Assembly: GCF_035621455.1 (NCBI RefSeq)
Contig: NZ_CP141823.1
Span: forward strand, 1,178,001 to 1,242,000
Direction of reading: 5' to 3'
Source: Vibrio natriegens NBRC 15636 = ATCC 14048 = DSM 759
Lineage (GTDB): Bacteria > Pseudomonadota > Gammaproteobacteria > Enterobacterales > Vibrionaceae
DNA: 64,000 nucleotides
The position numbers and the translations under genes are program-made. Shown here piece after piece: positions 45,311 through 55,093 of this stretch (position 1 is the first letter of the stretch; each line of letters starts with the position of its first letter). The notes under the pieces are model-generated. The model searched no databases. It was not told the DNA's origin and was given only the letters and a program-made list of their open reading frames with translations.

Positions 45311-45460
45311 TCATTGATTTCCAAATTAGTGCAGGGATTTAAGCAAATCAAGGTGAAAGATTTATGACAAGGCAGGAGAGTGTGTGAAACAAAAGGCAGA
45401 AGCATGACATTGCTTCACACAACAATTGGGGCTGAGGTTTTAAATGCTCGTTATAGGTGG

Positions 45461-45946
45461 TTACTTGAGGTATTTAACGTGAGCTTCCATCTCTTCGCCG
45501 ATTTCTTTACGCATGTTCATCAGCGCAATGGCGGAGCGCTCTAATGCTTTGTCCTCATCGGATTCAGGAACCCACTTAGGAATATCTGTTGGCTTGCCGT
45601 CTTCGTCTACCGCAACCATGATCACAATACAGTGAGTGGTTAGGCGGTTTTTCATTTCTTTGGGATCGCTCGCCTGTACATCAATGGCGATGTGCATCGA
45701 GGTGCGACCGGTGTAAATCACCTTTGCGCTGACTTCAACTAGGTTACCCACATGAATCGGAGCAACAAATCGAATCCCACCCGCGTAAGCGGTAATACAG
45801 TATTTGCCACTCCAGGCGGCAGAGCAGGCATAAGCAGCTAAGTCTATCCATTTCATTACTGCGCCGCCGTGGACTTTACCACCAAAATTTACGTCGCCAG
45901 GTTCTGCTAAAAAGCGAAGGGTAATATCTCTTTGACCACTGCTCAT
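45461..45946 (-). CDS. Acyl-CoA thioesterase, hotdog fold (YciA-like)
   Basis: 161 aa. GGKVHGGAVMKWIDLAAYACSAAWSG is the hotdog central helix and active-site region, and later comes VEVSAKVIYTGRTSMHIAIDVQA. It hydrolyses acyl-CoA to free acid and CoA in the cytoplasm; chain preference is unknown. Monocistronic. Confidence 0.9.
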   Translation of the reverse strand: MSSGQRDITLRFLAEPGDVNFGGKVHGGAVMKWIDLAAYACSAAWSGKYCITAYAGGIRFVAPIHVGNLVEVSAKVIYTGRTSMHIAIDVQASDPKEMKNRLTTHCIVIMVAVDEDGKPTDIPKWVPESDEDKALERSAIALMNMRKEIGEEMEAHVKYLK

Positions 45947-46044
45947 CTGTTATTCCTTTGTGAATTTGTTGTTACAACCATACCTTGAAAAAATGATCGA
46001 CACCACTAGTTTTAGACGCCAAGTCAAGAGCCTACCATTTCACA

Positions 46045-46084
46045 TAAAAAGCAGGCCCCGAGTTTGATCGCAGTGCCCGCTTTT
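46045..46084 (-). terminator. Terminator after histidine kinase gene
   Basis: AAAAGC(A)GGC and GCC(C)GCTTTT arms with an 18-base spacer; T-rich on the minus strand. The stem is imperfect. Confidence 0.55.
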
Positions 46085-46102
46085 AGTGTTTGGTAAACAT
46101 CT

Positions 46103-48532
46103 TTATTCGCTTGGAACCATGGTCTCTTTGAATTGACTTAACTCGACTTTGATTTGAACCATTAGCTCCAGAGCATCGTCAAAATGATAACTTGATACTG
46201 CTTCAGACAGAGCGTAGTTCAGTTCTGGGTTAAGCTTTTCAAAACAGGACTGATGCTTGGAATAATAAAATTCAGACTCCAAATCGCACTCTTCTAGCAA
46301 CGCTGTCAGGTGGTTCACTTTAGACTCAAACTCCTCGACGGACTTGATATCACACTCTAGCTCAGGTTCACTGGTATCAACGATAACTGATTCGGGGATT
46401 TCTTTGTGCTTAGGCATTATCGAGATACCAGAATGATCGATAGCGAGTTTAATGGTAAACCAGAAATTGCTCCCTTTATCTAGCTCACTGTCAACACCAA
46501 CATGTCCGCCCATTAACTCTGCCATGTGCTTAGAGATAGTAAGTCCGAGGCCGGTACCTCCGTATTTTCTGGTCGTAGAGGCGTCTGCCTGCTGGTAGCT
46601 GTCAAACACCGAGGCCTGGTCGTGTTCAGATAAACCAATCCCCGTGTCCATGACACTAAATAGCAAGTGAATATGGTTTTCACTTCTTTGCACGACACTG
46701 ACTGCGATGGTTACATCTCCGCCTTTAGTGAACTTGATGGCGTTACTCACATAGTTCAGGAGGATTTGCTTAATACGAAGTTGATCGCCAACGACCTGAG
46801 GAATGGACTGATCAACTTTAGTCATAAGATGAACATCGTTTTTTCTGGATTTGTGTTCAAAAAGGTCGTGCACATCCTGAATTGTCGCTCGGATATCGAA
46901 TGGGATCTTTTCAATATCAACTTTATTTGCTTCAAGTTTAGAAAGGTCCAGAATGTCGTTAATGAGTGTCAGCAAATGCTTGCCTGACTTATCGATTTTC
47001 AACAGGTTATTTTTCTGCTCAGACGTGAGGTCTGAATTTAACAATATGTGAGATAACCCGAGAATTGAATTCATCGGCGTGCGGATTTCATGGCTGACAT
47101 TTGAAATAAACTGGCTCTTGGCTAGGTTAGCTTGTTCAGCCGATAATTTTGCCTCAGTCAGTTCGGAGGTGAGCCTATCCAACTTGCCACCCATGTTGAT
47201 GATCGCGTTTGCTGTTTCGTTGAGCTCTTTTAAACGGAAGCCTTCATGAGCTAAGTTAAAATCACCCTGCCCGACTCGATTGACCATACTCTGGATCTGA
47301 GTTAATGGCTTAGCAATAAATTCACTCATCTTCTTGGACGAACGCCAGATGAGGATAAAGAACAAGGTGTAGAATGCCACTAAACCGAAGATCAGAATGT
47401 AACCAATGTTTTGGTATTTTTGTTCTAGCGCACGAGAAGTCGCGTACATTTCTTTTTCACCAACAATCATCAGTAAGCGCCACTGAGTTTCTGGTATGGT
47501 CGACCACGATAGCAGTTTATTTTCACCATTCAGTTTGAGCTGCATAAGCCCATTGGTGTTCTTGAGTAAACGCATGCTCAAGTCAGCGGTGTCATCACGT
47601 TTATACAGATTAAACGCGTCAGGCTTAAAAATCTCTTTGGTGATTGCTTGCTGGTAGCTGTGCTCAGTGAGTTCTTTCAAGCCAAAATCGTGTTCGCCTT
47701 GTGGTGGCAAAGCCATAATTGTACCGTTACTACTCGCTAAAACAGCGTAGCCGCCCCAAGGAATGGCAAGATTTTGAATGCTCTCTATAATGTCACTGAC
47801 TTTGATATCAAGCCCGACAACACCCTCGAGAAAACCTTGGTTGTAGACCGGCGCGATAGCCGATGCCATCCAGCCGTGGCCCGCAGGATCAATGTAAACA
47901 TCTGTCCAAATTGTCTTCTGGTCAGGGTTGTTTTCAGCGTTTGCCAGGTAGTAAAAATTGTACTGAGGGATATCCATTTTAGCAGGATACTGCTCGACGG
48001 TATAAAACCACGGGTAGATTCGGTTGTAAGAATCCCAGGAATTAAAATAAATCGACGCAACTAAATCGCTGTTATTTTCGATTTGTTTCATAAGAGGATC
48101 AAGGTGAGCAAGTTTATACACCTTCTCCCAATCTTTCTCCGCGGTAAGGCCAGAGTAGAAAGAGGCGGAGCCCCCTAAATCTTGTTTAGAATACAAGACG
48201 CCATCTTTGCTAACGGCAAGATTATCTTTTTCAGAGCGGTCAATGGTGTGTTCTTCTGATAAAACACGTTCTGTCTCGTTTCGGTATACGGCTGTTAAAC
48301 TTTCTATTGAGAGCAGTTTTTCTCGAATGATTGCCGCTTCTCTGTCCGATGAAATCTTCAACTCTTCATTTACTTGTGTGTAAATGTATTCCATGTTGTC
48401 GGTACTGATAAAATGGTTACTTATCAAGTAAACTGCAATAAGAACCGATTCCACCAGAATAAGTGGAATGATCCCTGTTTTGACCATTGAACGCCACACC
48501 CACGATTGCGTGGTGATTTTCTTTTCTTTCAT
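46103..48532 (-). CDS. Cache-domain sensor histidine kinase
   Basis: 809 aa. TM1 at about residues 20-38 and TM2 at about 376-397 flank a large periplasmic double-Cache domain. Then come HAMP (about 398-455) and HisKA with phospho-His H481 in FISNVSHEIRTPMN. The ATPase domain has N-box QILLNYVSNAIKF, G1 DTGIGLS and G2 GTGLGLTISKHMAELMGG. About 130 residues follow the ATPase domain without a receiver or a clear Hpt motif. It is 36 bp after the HD-GYP regulator gene, so the two make a likely sensor-effector pair that changes c-di-GMP. The ligand is unknown; Cache domains often bind amino acids or amines. Confidence 0.92.
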   Translation of the reverse strand: MKEKKITTQSWVWRSMVKTGIIPLILVESVLIAVYLISNHFISTDNMEYIYTQVNEELKISSDREAAIIREKLLSIESLTAVYRNETERVLSEEHTIDRSEKDNLAVSKDGVLYSKQDLGGSASFYSGLTAEKDWEKVYKLAHLDPLMKQIENNSDLVASIYFNSWDSYNRIYPWFYTVEQYPAKMDIPQYNFYYLANAENNPDQKTIWTDVYIDPAGHGWMASAIAPVYNQGFLEGVVGLDIKVSDIIESIQNLAIPWGGYAVLASSNGTIMALPPQGEHDFGLKELTEHSYQQAITKEIFKPDAFNLYKRDDTADLSMRLLKNTNGLMQLKLNGENKLLSWSTIPETQWRLLMIVGEKEMYATSRALEQKYQNIGYILIFGLVAFYTLFFILIWRSSKKMSEFIAKPLTQIQSMVNRVGQGDFNLAHEGFRLKELNETANAIINMGGKLDRLTSELTEAKLSAEQANLAKSQFISNVSHEIRTPMNSILGLSHILLNSDLTSEQKNNLLKIDKSGKHLLTLINDILDLSKLEANKVDIEKIPFDIRATIQDVHDLFEHKSRKNDVHLMTKVDQSIPQVVGDQLRIKQILLNYVSNAIKFTKGGDVTIAVSVVQRSENHIHLLFSVMDTGIGLSEHDQASVFDSYQQADASTTRKYGGTGLGLTISKHMAELMGGHVGVDSELDKGSNFWFTIKLAIDHSGISIMPKHKEIPESVIVDTSEPELECDIKSVEEFESKVNHLTALLEECDLESEFYYSKHQSCFEKLNPELNYALSEAVSSYHFDDALELMVQIKVELSQFKETMVPSE

Positions 48533-48568
48533 GCTTGTCCCAGAAACGGCTATAAGTACTTGTCTTAT

Positions 48569-49681
48569 CTAGTTAGTATATTCTTGAGCAATAGCATCGA
48601 GTTCATCTGTAATTTCAGCGAAGGCATCGATGATAGTAGGGTCAAATTGAGTGCCTTTGCCTGACAAAATGATGTTTACTGCATCTGAATGAGTAAAAGC
48701 TGGCTTATAAACTCGCTTGCTGATCAGCGCATCATAGACGTCGGCTATCGCCATGAGTCTGGCTGACAACGGAATTTGCTCTCCAACAAGACCTAATGGG
48801 TATCCTTTACCATCCCAGCGCTCATGATGGGAGTAGGCGATCTCTTTTGCGACAGTCAAAAATTTCATTGGCTGATCGCTTACTTTCTCTGCGTTTTTAA
48901 TCGCTTCATAACCGATGGTGGTGTGAGTTTTCATCACCTGAAACTCATCGTGTGTTAGCGGCCCTTCTTTCAACAAGATAGTGTCTGGAATACCTATTTT
49001 TCCGATGTCGTGAAGTGGGGCTGATTTATATAATAAATCAATAAACTCATCGTTTAGTTCTGATACATAACGCGTGCTTTTTCGCAATTGTTCGGCTAAC
49101 CGTTTTATGTAGGCTTGGGTCCGTTTGATGTGGTTACCCGTTTCGTTATCGCGGGTTTCAGCCAACGATACCATGGCATAAAAGGCAACATCTTGAATTG
49201 CGTGAAGCTGTTCTTTTTGGCGCAAAGCTTCGTTGGTTCGTCTTTCAACCTCTTGCTCAAGTATTTGATTCTTACCTTTTAAGGTATCAGAAGCCATTTT
49301 GAGCGTCACATGAGTGCTAACGCGTGCTTTCACGATCTCTGGGTTAATTGGTTTGGTTATGTAGTCAACGGCACCCAATTTTAGCCCTTTTTGTTCATCG
49401 ACTCTTTCAGCTTTCGCTGTGAGGAATATGATGGGGATATCACTGGTTGTTGGGTTTGATTTTAGTTTCTCACATACCTGATAACCGTCTATTTCCGGCA
49501 TCATGATGTCGAGCAAGATCAAATCGGGGTTAGCGGTTTCTGCAAGCATGAGTCCACGCTCTCCGCTATTCGCCCCCTTTACTTTGTAATCATCTTTAAG
49601 TAATTGGTACATCAGCGTAAGGTTCTCGGGGATATCGTCGATAACCAATACAGTCGGCTTGGATGAAGAAAAATCGAACAT
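48569..49681 (-). CDS. Response regulator with HD-GYP phosphodiesterase domain
   Basis: About 370 aa. A receiver domain (VLVIDDIPEN and phospho-Asp in DLILLDIMMPEIDG) is linked by a short coiled coil to an HD-GYP domain with HDIGKIGIPD and HHERWDGKGYP. The metal-binding and GYP motifs are intact, so it probably degrades c-di-GMP when phosphorylated. GGAGAAAGG directly upstream favours ATG 49681 over the frame from 49741. The capsule operon and other surface systems in this window are possible targets. Confidence 0.93.
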   Translation of the reverse strand: MFDFSSSKPTVLVIDDIPENLTLMYQLLKDDYKVKGANSGERGLMLAETANPDLILLDIMMPEIDGYQVCEKLKSNPTTSDIPIIFLTAKAERVDEQKGLKLGAVDYITKPINPEIVKARVSTHVTLKMASDTLKGKNQILEQEVERRTNEALRQKEQLHAIQDVAFYAMVSLAETRDNETGNHIKRTQAYIKRLAEQLRKSTRYVSELNDEFIDLLYKSAPLHDIGKIGIPDTILLKEGPLTHDEFQVMKTHTTIGYEAIKNAEKVSDQPMKFLTVAKEIAYSHHERWDGKGYPLGLVGEQIPLSARLMAIADVYDALISKRVYKPAFTHSDAVNIILSGKGTQFDPTIIDAFAEITDELDAIAQEYTN

Positions 49682-50210
49682 CCTTTCTCCTTTTGGCAGC
49701 AATACGGAAAATTGCGATTTAGTGCTTAATATTTGTGTCAATAATCACTTAATGATTTTGCACTATTATTATTTATATTAGTTGAATCTAAAGTATCACA
49801 AGTCGTTGTTACATATAGTGATGGCCTTCAACTTATAGTGATCTCCATTCCAAATTTTATTGATTTTTCTGATATGAATTCGGCGTCCAATGCTGCGGCT
49901 GAAGACCATTTGCGTATAGGTTATCGACTTCATAAATAGTCATATTTGAAATGTATAAAAGATAACTTTTATACTCTCGTTTAGACACGTTACTTAAAGC
50001 ACTTTGTCACTGAAATACGTCACATTTTTGTTTTGCGTGCTTGCATTTAGGTGTCTAACAAATGCCGTTTATTTTCGACTTTTTCAGTTGGTTTTGAACG
50101 CATTCGAGATGTTTTCATTTATTAAGACTTATACTTATGGCTAATAAGTAGTTGTTAATTGATCCATACCTTTCACCTATTTAGGTTGTGTAAAGATAAA
50201 GGAACATTCA
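49682..50210. promoter_or_regulatory. Divergent promoter region, HD-GYP regulator / BCCT transporter
   Basis: 529 bp, A+T-rich, no credible gene. It holds a perfect 8-bp inverted repeat TATAAAAG/CTTTTATA at 49954-49973. Nothing else was identified with confidence. Confidence 0.5.
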
Positions 50211-51848
50211 ATGAGTAAAGATAATGGTGGTATTCCTAAACACAGCGGAAAAGCCAACCCTATAGATACCGATTATCAAGTCGGTCAGGACAACGTTGTG
50301 TTATCCGTTGGACCTTTTGGTTTAGATATTCATAACCGAGTGTTTGCGGTCTCTGGGTTAGCAATTGTGATATTCGTATTCGCTACGTTAATTTTCAGGG
50401 AACAAGTAGAGCCGATTTTTGTCCATATGCGATCCTGGCTAACCTCCAGCCTTGATTGGTTTTTCATCCTTTCCGGTAACATATTTGTTTTAGTTTGTAT
50501 TGGATTGGCCATCTCTCCACTGGGTAAAGTTAGGATAGGGGGGACGGAGGCTTTGCCTGACTATAGTTACGCTGGCTGGCTGGCAATGCTGTTTGCCGCT
50601 GGTATGGGTATCGGGCTGGTATTTTTTGGCGTATCGGAGCCAATGTCTCACTTCAGTTCTTCGCTCGCAGGACCTGTGCTAGAAAATGGAGTTCGGACAG
50701 ATTGGGCACCTCTCGGCGGCGCTTTAGGTGATATCGAAGCGGCTCAGTCATTGGGTATGGCCGCAACGATTTATCACTGGGCTTTGCATCCATGGGCCAT
50801 TTACGCTTTGCTGGCATTGGGTCTCGCCATATTCTCGTATAACAAAGGTCTACCACTGACGATGCGTTCGGTTTTTTACCCGGTTTTCGGTGAACGTATT
50901 TGGGGGTGGCCAGGGCACATTATTGATATTCTGGCGGTAGTAGCGACAGTATTTGGTCTTGCAACTTCGTTGGGTTATGGTGCTTCTCAAGCAGCAACTG
51001 GTTTGAATTTTCTGTTTGGTGTACCGCTAACAGACACGACACAAATTGTCCTGATTATTGTCATCACCGCATTTGCGTTGATATCCGTACTTGCGGGATT
51101 GGACGGTGGTGTTAAACGCCTTTCCGAGATTAACATGGTATTGGCTGCATTATTGCTGTTCTTTATTGTTATTGTCGGGCCAACCTTGTTTATTTTGACT
51201 GGCTTTTTCGACAACATTTTGTCGTATATGGAAAACTTCCCAGCATTGTCGATGCCATTCAATCGCGAAGACGTTAACTACTCTCAAGGTTGGACTTCAT
51301 TCTACTGGGCTTGGTGGATTTCATGGTCGCCATTTGTTGGTATGTTTATCGCACGTGTATCGCGCGGACGTACCGTTCGTGAATTTATTTTCTGCGTACT
51401 CATTGTCCCTTCAACAGTCTGTGTTTTCTGGATGACGGCCTTTGGTGGAACAGCAATTAGCCAGTTTGTAAATGATGGTTATGAAGCCGTTAAAGATGCC
51501 GAACTTCCGTTGAAGTTGTTTGAGATGTTGGAAGTTATGCCTTTATCAAGCATTACTTCTTTTGTTGGTATCATTCTGGTTGTGGTGTTCTTCATTACAT
51601 CATCGGACTCGGGTTCGTTGGTTATCGACACTATTGCAGCTGGTGGTAAAGTCGATGCACCGACACCACAGCGCGTATTTTGGTGTACGTTTGAAGGCTT
51701 AGTGGCGATTGCATTATTGTTGGGAGGAGGACTAGCCGCTGCGCAAGCGATGGCTGTGACGACAGGTTTTCCATTTACAATCGTGTTATTAATCGCCACA
51801 TTCTCTCTGATATTAGGATTAATGAATGAGCCAAGAGCCCAAAAGTAA
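50211..51848 (+). CDS. BCCT-family transporter (second)
   Basis: 545 aa, about twelve helices. GMGIGLVFFGVSEPM (TM3) and WWISWSPFVGMFIARVSRGR (TM8) give the BCCT signature. It differs clearly from the copy at 12538-14274 and has a longer hydrophilic N-terminus (about 45 residues), as in osmoregulated betaine carriers. No catabolic gene adjoins it, so osmoprotectant uptake is the simplest role. It is next to a sensor-kinase pair that might govern it. RBS AAAGGAA is good. Confidence 0.92.
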   Translation: MSKDNGGIPKHSGKANPIDTDYQVGQDNVVLSVGPFGLDIHNRVFAVSGLAIVIFVFATLIFREQVEPIFVHMRSWLTSSLDWFFILSGNIFVLVCIGLAISPLGKVRIGGTEALPDYSYAGWLAMLFAAGMGIGLVFFGVSEPMSHFSSSLAGPVLENGVRTDWAPLGGALGDIEAAQSLGMAATIYHWALHPWAIYALLALGLAIFSYNKGLPLTMRSVFYPVFGERIWGWPGHIIDILAVVATVFGLATSLGYGASQAATGLNFLFGVPLTDTTQIVLIIVITAFALISVLAGLDGGVKRLSEINMVLAALLLFFIVIVGPTLFILTGFFDNILSYMENFPALSMPFNREDVNYSQGWTSFYWAWWISWSPFVGMFIARVSRGRTVREFIFCVLIVPSTVCVFWMTAFGGTAISQFVNDGYEAVKDAELPLKLFEMLEVMPLSSITSFVGIILVVVFFITSSDSGSLVIDTIAAGGKVDAPTPQRVFWCTFEGLVAIALLLGGGLAAAQAMAVTTGFPFTIVLLIATFSLILGLMNEPRAQK

Positions 51849-51870
51849 GGGCACATTCATCCATTAAGCA

Positions 51871-51904
51871 AGGGGCGTATCCGTTAGGGTACGCCCCTTT
51901 TCGT
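51871..51904 (+). terminator. Terminator after second BCCT gene
   Basis: AGGGGCGTA/TACGCCCCT, 10-base loop, then TTTTCGTT. Confidence 0.88.
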
Positions 51905-52270
51905 TACTAAGAGGCCATTTAATCAGGCCATCATCAAATTACTTCTGTCTGTTTTTCAATCACTTAATGTTGATCTAAGTCACACATATTGAATTTTTGC
52001 ATTATTAATAAATGTGTTACTAATTCATTGTTATGAATATTAGTAACTTAGAGGAAGTCTCATCATTGAGTCATGAGTTAAAATAATCACCTTTCTGTGT
52101 AAGGTTTCTGTCATATATGGAATTAATGGAACTGATGTCACATTTATTGTTTATTTGAATAATAATTCAAAAATAGTGACTTATTGTTTGAATGTTGTTC
52201 ACTTGAATAAAAAGGAGCGGTTTCATATCTTGCTGAGCTCATTATCAAGTTAACGAATTAGGCTTAGAGT
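51905..52270. promoter_or_regulatory. Upstream region of exported-protein operon
   Basis: About 366 bp, very A+T-rich, no gene. It contains a Crp-like site at 51969-51984 (12 of 16 core bases, with a perfect TCACA half) and an inverted repeat GTTACTAAT/ATTAGTAAC at 52016-52047. Both lie about 220-300 bp before the first start codon. Confidence 0.5.
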
Positions 52271-53170
52271 TTGTTCCGCTGTTTTCTTATTGTTTTTAGC
52301 CTCTTAGTTGGGGTTGGCTGTGCTAACGCACAGTCTTCAGATCGTTTTATCTATGTTTTTGGAACAGGAGAAACGATAGATAAGGCTGTAATTGATGCAA
52401 AAAAACAATTAGCACTGAATATTTATAGCAAAATAGAAGTTCGTGAAAAGAGTCTGTTCACCAAAATCGACAACCAAGTTTCGAGTTCATTTGAGCAAGA
52501 ATCTTCACTTCGTTCACTTCCAATAGAAATTTCAAACCTCGAACTGGTTACCTCTGAGTGCCAGAACAACCTGTGTGAATACCGTTTTAAAATTGATCGC
52601 CTGGCCTGGTCGGAAAAACTCACCCGCGAGTTAAACAATAGCTTTGAACTAGCTGAACTAAAGCTAGAGAATTTGGGTAATCGTTGGGTTGATTTCAAAA
52701 GATATTCACAGGCAAACGATATCGTTGCGAAAAGTAACATAGATATGAAGCTTTTGAGCTCTCTTAGTTCGAAAGATGCGAAGGACTTAAGCTCACGGCA
52801 TTACCGTGTTCAGCAACAATTAGAACGCTCTGCGCACCAATTTTCGATCTCATTCCGCTCTTCATCAGACGCATTTGCTGGCCAATTACTGAGTTTACTT
52901 TCGAACAACGCCATTTCTAGTCCTCACGGCGCAATTTCAATTTTCATAAAGACTTCCGCTCGAAATGGCAGAGTTGGTAGCAATTTTGTTGTACGACAAA
53001 ACGTACAGCTAAAAATCTTTGATGCAGCAGCACCCGGAGTGATGGTTGCTCAAAAATTGGTGACTGAATTAGGTGAGTCACCAAAAAGCTTGGCAGCAGC
53101 AACGAATGACGCTAGGCAAAAACTAATTAAAAAACTAACAAGTGAGTCTATCTATTCAATTTTTGATTGA
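52271..53170 (+). CDS. Exported LPP20/FlgP-like protein
   Basis: 299 aa. Signal peptide FRCFLIVFSLLVGVGCANA; the Cys lacks a proper lipobox, so a soluble periplasmic form is more likely. FGTGETIDKAVIDAKKQLALNI resembles the LPP20/FlgP domain pattern, in which an A-rich helix follows a glycine strand. The only in-frame start that keeps the signal peptide is TTG 52271, because a stop lies two codons upstream. It is the first gene of an eight-gene set. Function unknown; the resemblance is by pattern only. Confidence 0.65.
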   Translation: MFRCFLIVFSLLVGVGCANAQSSDRFIYVFGTGETIDKAVIDAKKQLALNIYSKIEVREKSLFTKIDNQVSSSFEQESSLRSLPIEISNLELVTSECQNNLCEYRFKIDRLAWSEKLTRELNNSFELAELKLENLGNRWVDFKRYSQANDIVAKSNIDMKLLSSLSSKDAKDLSSRHYRVQQQLERSAHQFSISFRSSSDAFAGQLLSLLSNNAISSPHGAISIFIKTSARNGRVGSNFVVRQNVQLKIFDAAAPGVMVAQKLVTELGESPKSLAAATNDARQKLIKKLTSESIYSIFD

Positions 53171-53198
53171 ATGAATTAACACGATTAAAGGATAAAAA

Positions 53199-53915
53199 AT
53201 GTTTAAGAAAACAGCAGTGGCTACTCTATTCGTTTCTGTACTTGCAGGATGTTCTTCAATTCCAGGTATGGAATCAGCAACCGTAGACCGTAACGAAATG
53301 AGCACTCAACTAACAAAAACGTGTGCTGAGTTAGGTTCTGACTATACCCCAGTCTCTGTTGCAGTGGATCAAGTGTCAAAAATCATGGTGTCAATTCAAG
53401 AGCGCCAATGTTCTGTTTTCCAAGACTACCGTACGCTTGCAGATAAACACGCTGATGTTGCAGGTTTCCTAGCAATTAATGCAGACAAATCTGATGAAGA
53501 CTTGCTAGTTGCAATGAATGCGTTTGATGAAGGCAAACCTGCGAACAAAAAGATCCGTCCGCAGGTTGAAGCTTACAAATCAGCATCAGACTCAATCTTT
53601 GATAAAAACGTTGAACTAGCTAAAGATATTGCGATTGAGACAGGTAAGATCGCTTACATTGCATCTCAAAATGCTACCGTTCTTGGTCAAGAAACAGCTC
53701 TAGCAAGCCTAAAGAACGCATTGTCTTTTGCGTCAAGCTCATCTGAAGATGAAAACGCTGAGAAAGAAGTTGTACCAGTGGTGGAAGCATACAACGAACT
53801 AAAAGCGCGTTCAGTACTGGCTTACGACGCTAACGAAATGATTTCTCTGGATCAAAATACAATCGATCAACTAGAGAACTTGGACAACGTTGTCGCGGAG
53901 CAAGTGAAGTCATAA
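53199..53915 (+). CDS. Exported lipoprotein of unknown function
   Basis: 238 aa with a clear lipobox, LAGC (Cys18), and Ser at +2, which favours the outer membrane. The mature part is helical and acidic, with a coiled-coil-like stretch near 110-170 and no domain I recognise. It ends overlapping the start of the next lipoprotein gene by 1 bp (TAATG). A scaffold or stalk role in the proposed complex is conceivable. Confidence 0.8.
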   Translation: MFKKTAVATLFVSVLAGCSSIPGMESATVDRNEMSTQLTKTCAELGSDYTPVSVAVDQVSKIMVSIQERQCSVFQDYRTLADKHADVAGFLAINADKSDEDLLVAMNAFDEGKPANKKIRPQVEAYKSASDSIFDKNVELAKDIAIETGKIAYIASQNATVLGQETALASLKNALSFASSSSEDENAEKEVVPVVEAYNELKARSVLAYDANEMISLDQNTIDQLENLDNVVAEQVKS

Positions 53916-55093
53916 TGAAATATTCAAAGATCGCAACGTTGGTCGCTGCTGGTCTTGTGCTTGCTGGGTGTAATAGTACACCCAGTCAGCAGACTTACGC
54001 AGTAGAAAGCAACGCTGGCAACTCGTCACTCATTATTGGTAAATCCGCTTTTGATTTTGAAGACAGCGATATTGAAGTGCCAGCGTACTTTAATACCCAA
54101 GGGCTTCAGTTTTGTTCTTATGAAGCCAACGAAAAGGATACTCGTTGTCCTCTAGCCAAAAAGACCATTCGCCTTTACTTCGGTGATGTGAAAACGGATG
54201 TGAGTGAAAGCTTGCAAGGAAAGTCTGCGGATGTATTTAACTCTATGCACAGCAGCATTGGCCAGTTTGAAACCAAAGCACTTGAAAATACCCTCGAAAC
54301 TCAGTTTGCAGGTGTAAACCGTTTTCGCATCCTTACCCGTGATACCAAGTCAGTAAACGCGGCGTTAGAAGAAATTCTAGCGGATGAGGGGGCGGCCAAT
54401 GTTGCGCAAAAGATGAGTAGTCGTGAAAAGCTTTCTACCGATTACATCATGAAAGTGGATGTACTTAAAACCGGTGACATGCTGTTTGGCTCGACGCAAT
54501 CTCTGTTCCAAACCTCAATGGAAATGACGACAGGCGTTATCGACCCGTATACGCGTGAAAAACTGAGCTACCCAAACATCGGTAAAATTCGTGTTTCGAA
54601 CTTTGATGTGCGTGACAAGAAGAGTTTTACCACCGTTATTGCCAACGGGGACTACTACCGCGGCTTTAACTACACCAGCAGTAAAGATGTTGACTCTGTC
54701 ATGAATGAAATGGCATCTCGTGGATTCGATATCATGCTGACCCGTCTATTGAAAGAAATGCCAGCAACCGCTCAGGTTCAGGGTATCAAAGGCGATCGAA
54801 TCTCACTTGACCGTGGCCAAAATGCGGGTGTTTTACCGAATGAAACCATGGTGGTCTTTGAGTACAGCGCAGGGTTCGTAGAGCCGATTGGTGTTGCGAC
54901 AGTCAACCCAAGCCAACAAAGCGCACAGGGAAAAATTGTGCGTTGGAAAGACAGCGACCTCGCTGATCAAGTACGTGATGAGGCTGAAAATGGTATCTAT
55001 CGTCCGGATCGTCAGCGTCGAATTTTTGCGGTTAGTGTCGGCGTCCCAATGGAATTCATGAAGGAACGCAGTACATGGGCACAAGAAGGCTAA
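53915..55093 (+). CDS. CsgG/FlgT-middle-like lipoprotein
   Basis: 392 aa; lipobox LAGC (Cys19). FETKALENTLETQFAGVNRFRILTRD-like sequence (about residues 115-140) recalls the TolB-N/CsgG fold used by CsgG and the middle domain of FlgT. The C-terminal part IKGDRISLDRGQNAGVLPNE and the following strands resemble the SH3-like C-terminal domain of FlgT. No curli genes are nearby, so a curli secretin is unlikely. It overlaps the next gene by 19 bp. An oligomeric ring at the outer membrane is inferred. Confidence 0.65.
   Translation: MKYSKIATLVAAGLVLAGCNSTPSQQTYAVESNAGNSSLIIGKSAFDFEDSDIEVPAYFNTQGLQFCSYEANEKDTRCPLAKKTIRLYFGDVKTDVSESLQGKSADVFNSMHSSIGQFETKALENTLETQFAGVNRFRILTRDTKSVNAALEEILADEGAANVAQKMSSREKLSTDYIMKVDVLKTGDMLFGSTQSLFQTSMEMTTGVIDPYTREKLSYPNIGKIRVSNFDVRDKKSFTTVIANGDYYRGFNYTSSKDVDSVMNEMASRGFDIMLTRLLKEMPATAQVQGIKGDRISLDRGQNAGVLPNETMVVFEYSAGFVEPIGVATVNPSQQSAQGKIVRWKDSDLADQVRDEAENGIYRPDRQRRIFAVSVGVPMEFMKERSTWAQEG

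Noticed and set aside
46667..46987. 106-codon plus-strand frame inside the histidine kinase
   Set aside because: Antisense to the conserved HisKA/ATPase region; no supporting signal.
51479..51856. 125-codon minus-strand frame at the end of the second BCCT gene
   Set aside because: Shadow with low-complexity composition from membrane-helix codons.
53915..55093. Curli secretion (CsgG) system
   Set aside because: There are no csgA, csgB, csgE or csgF-like genes nearby, and the C-terminal part resembles FlgT instead.
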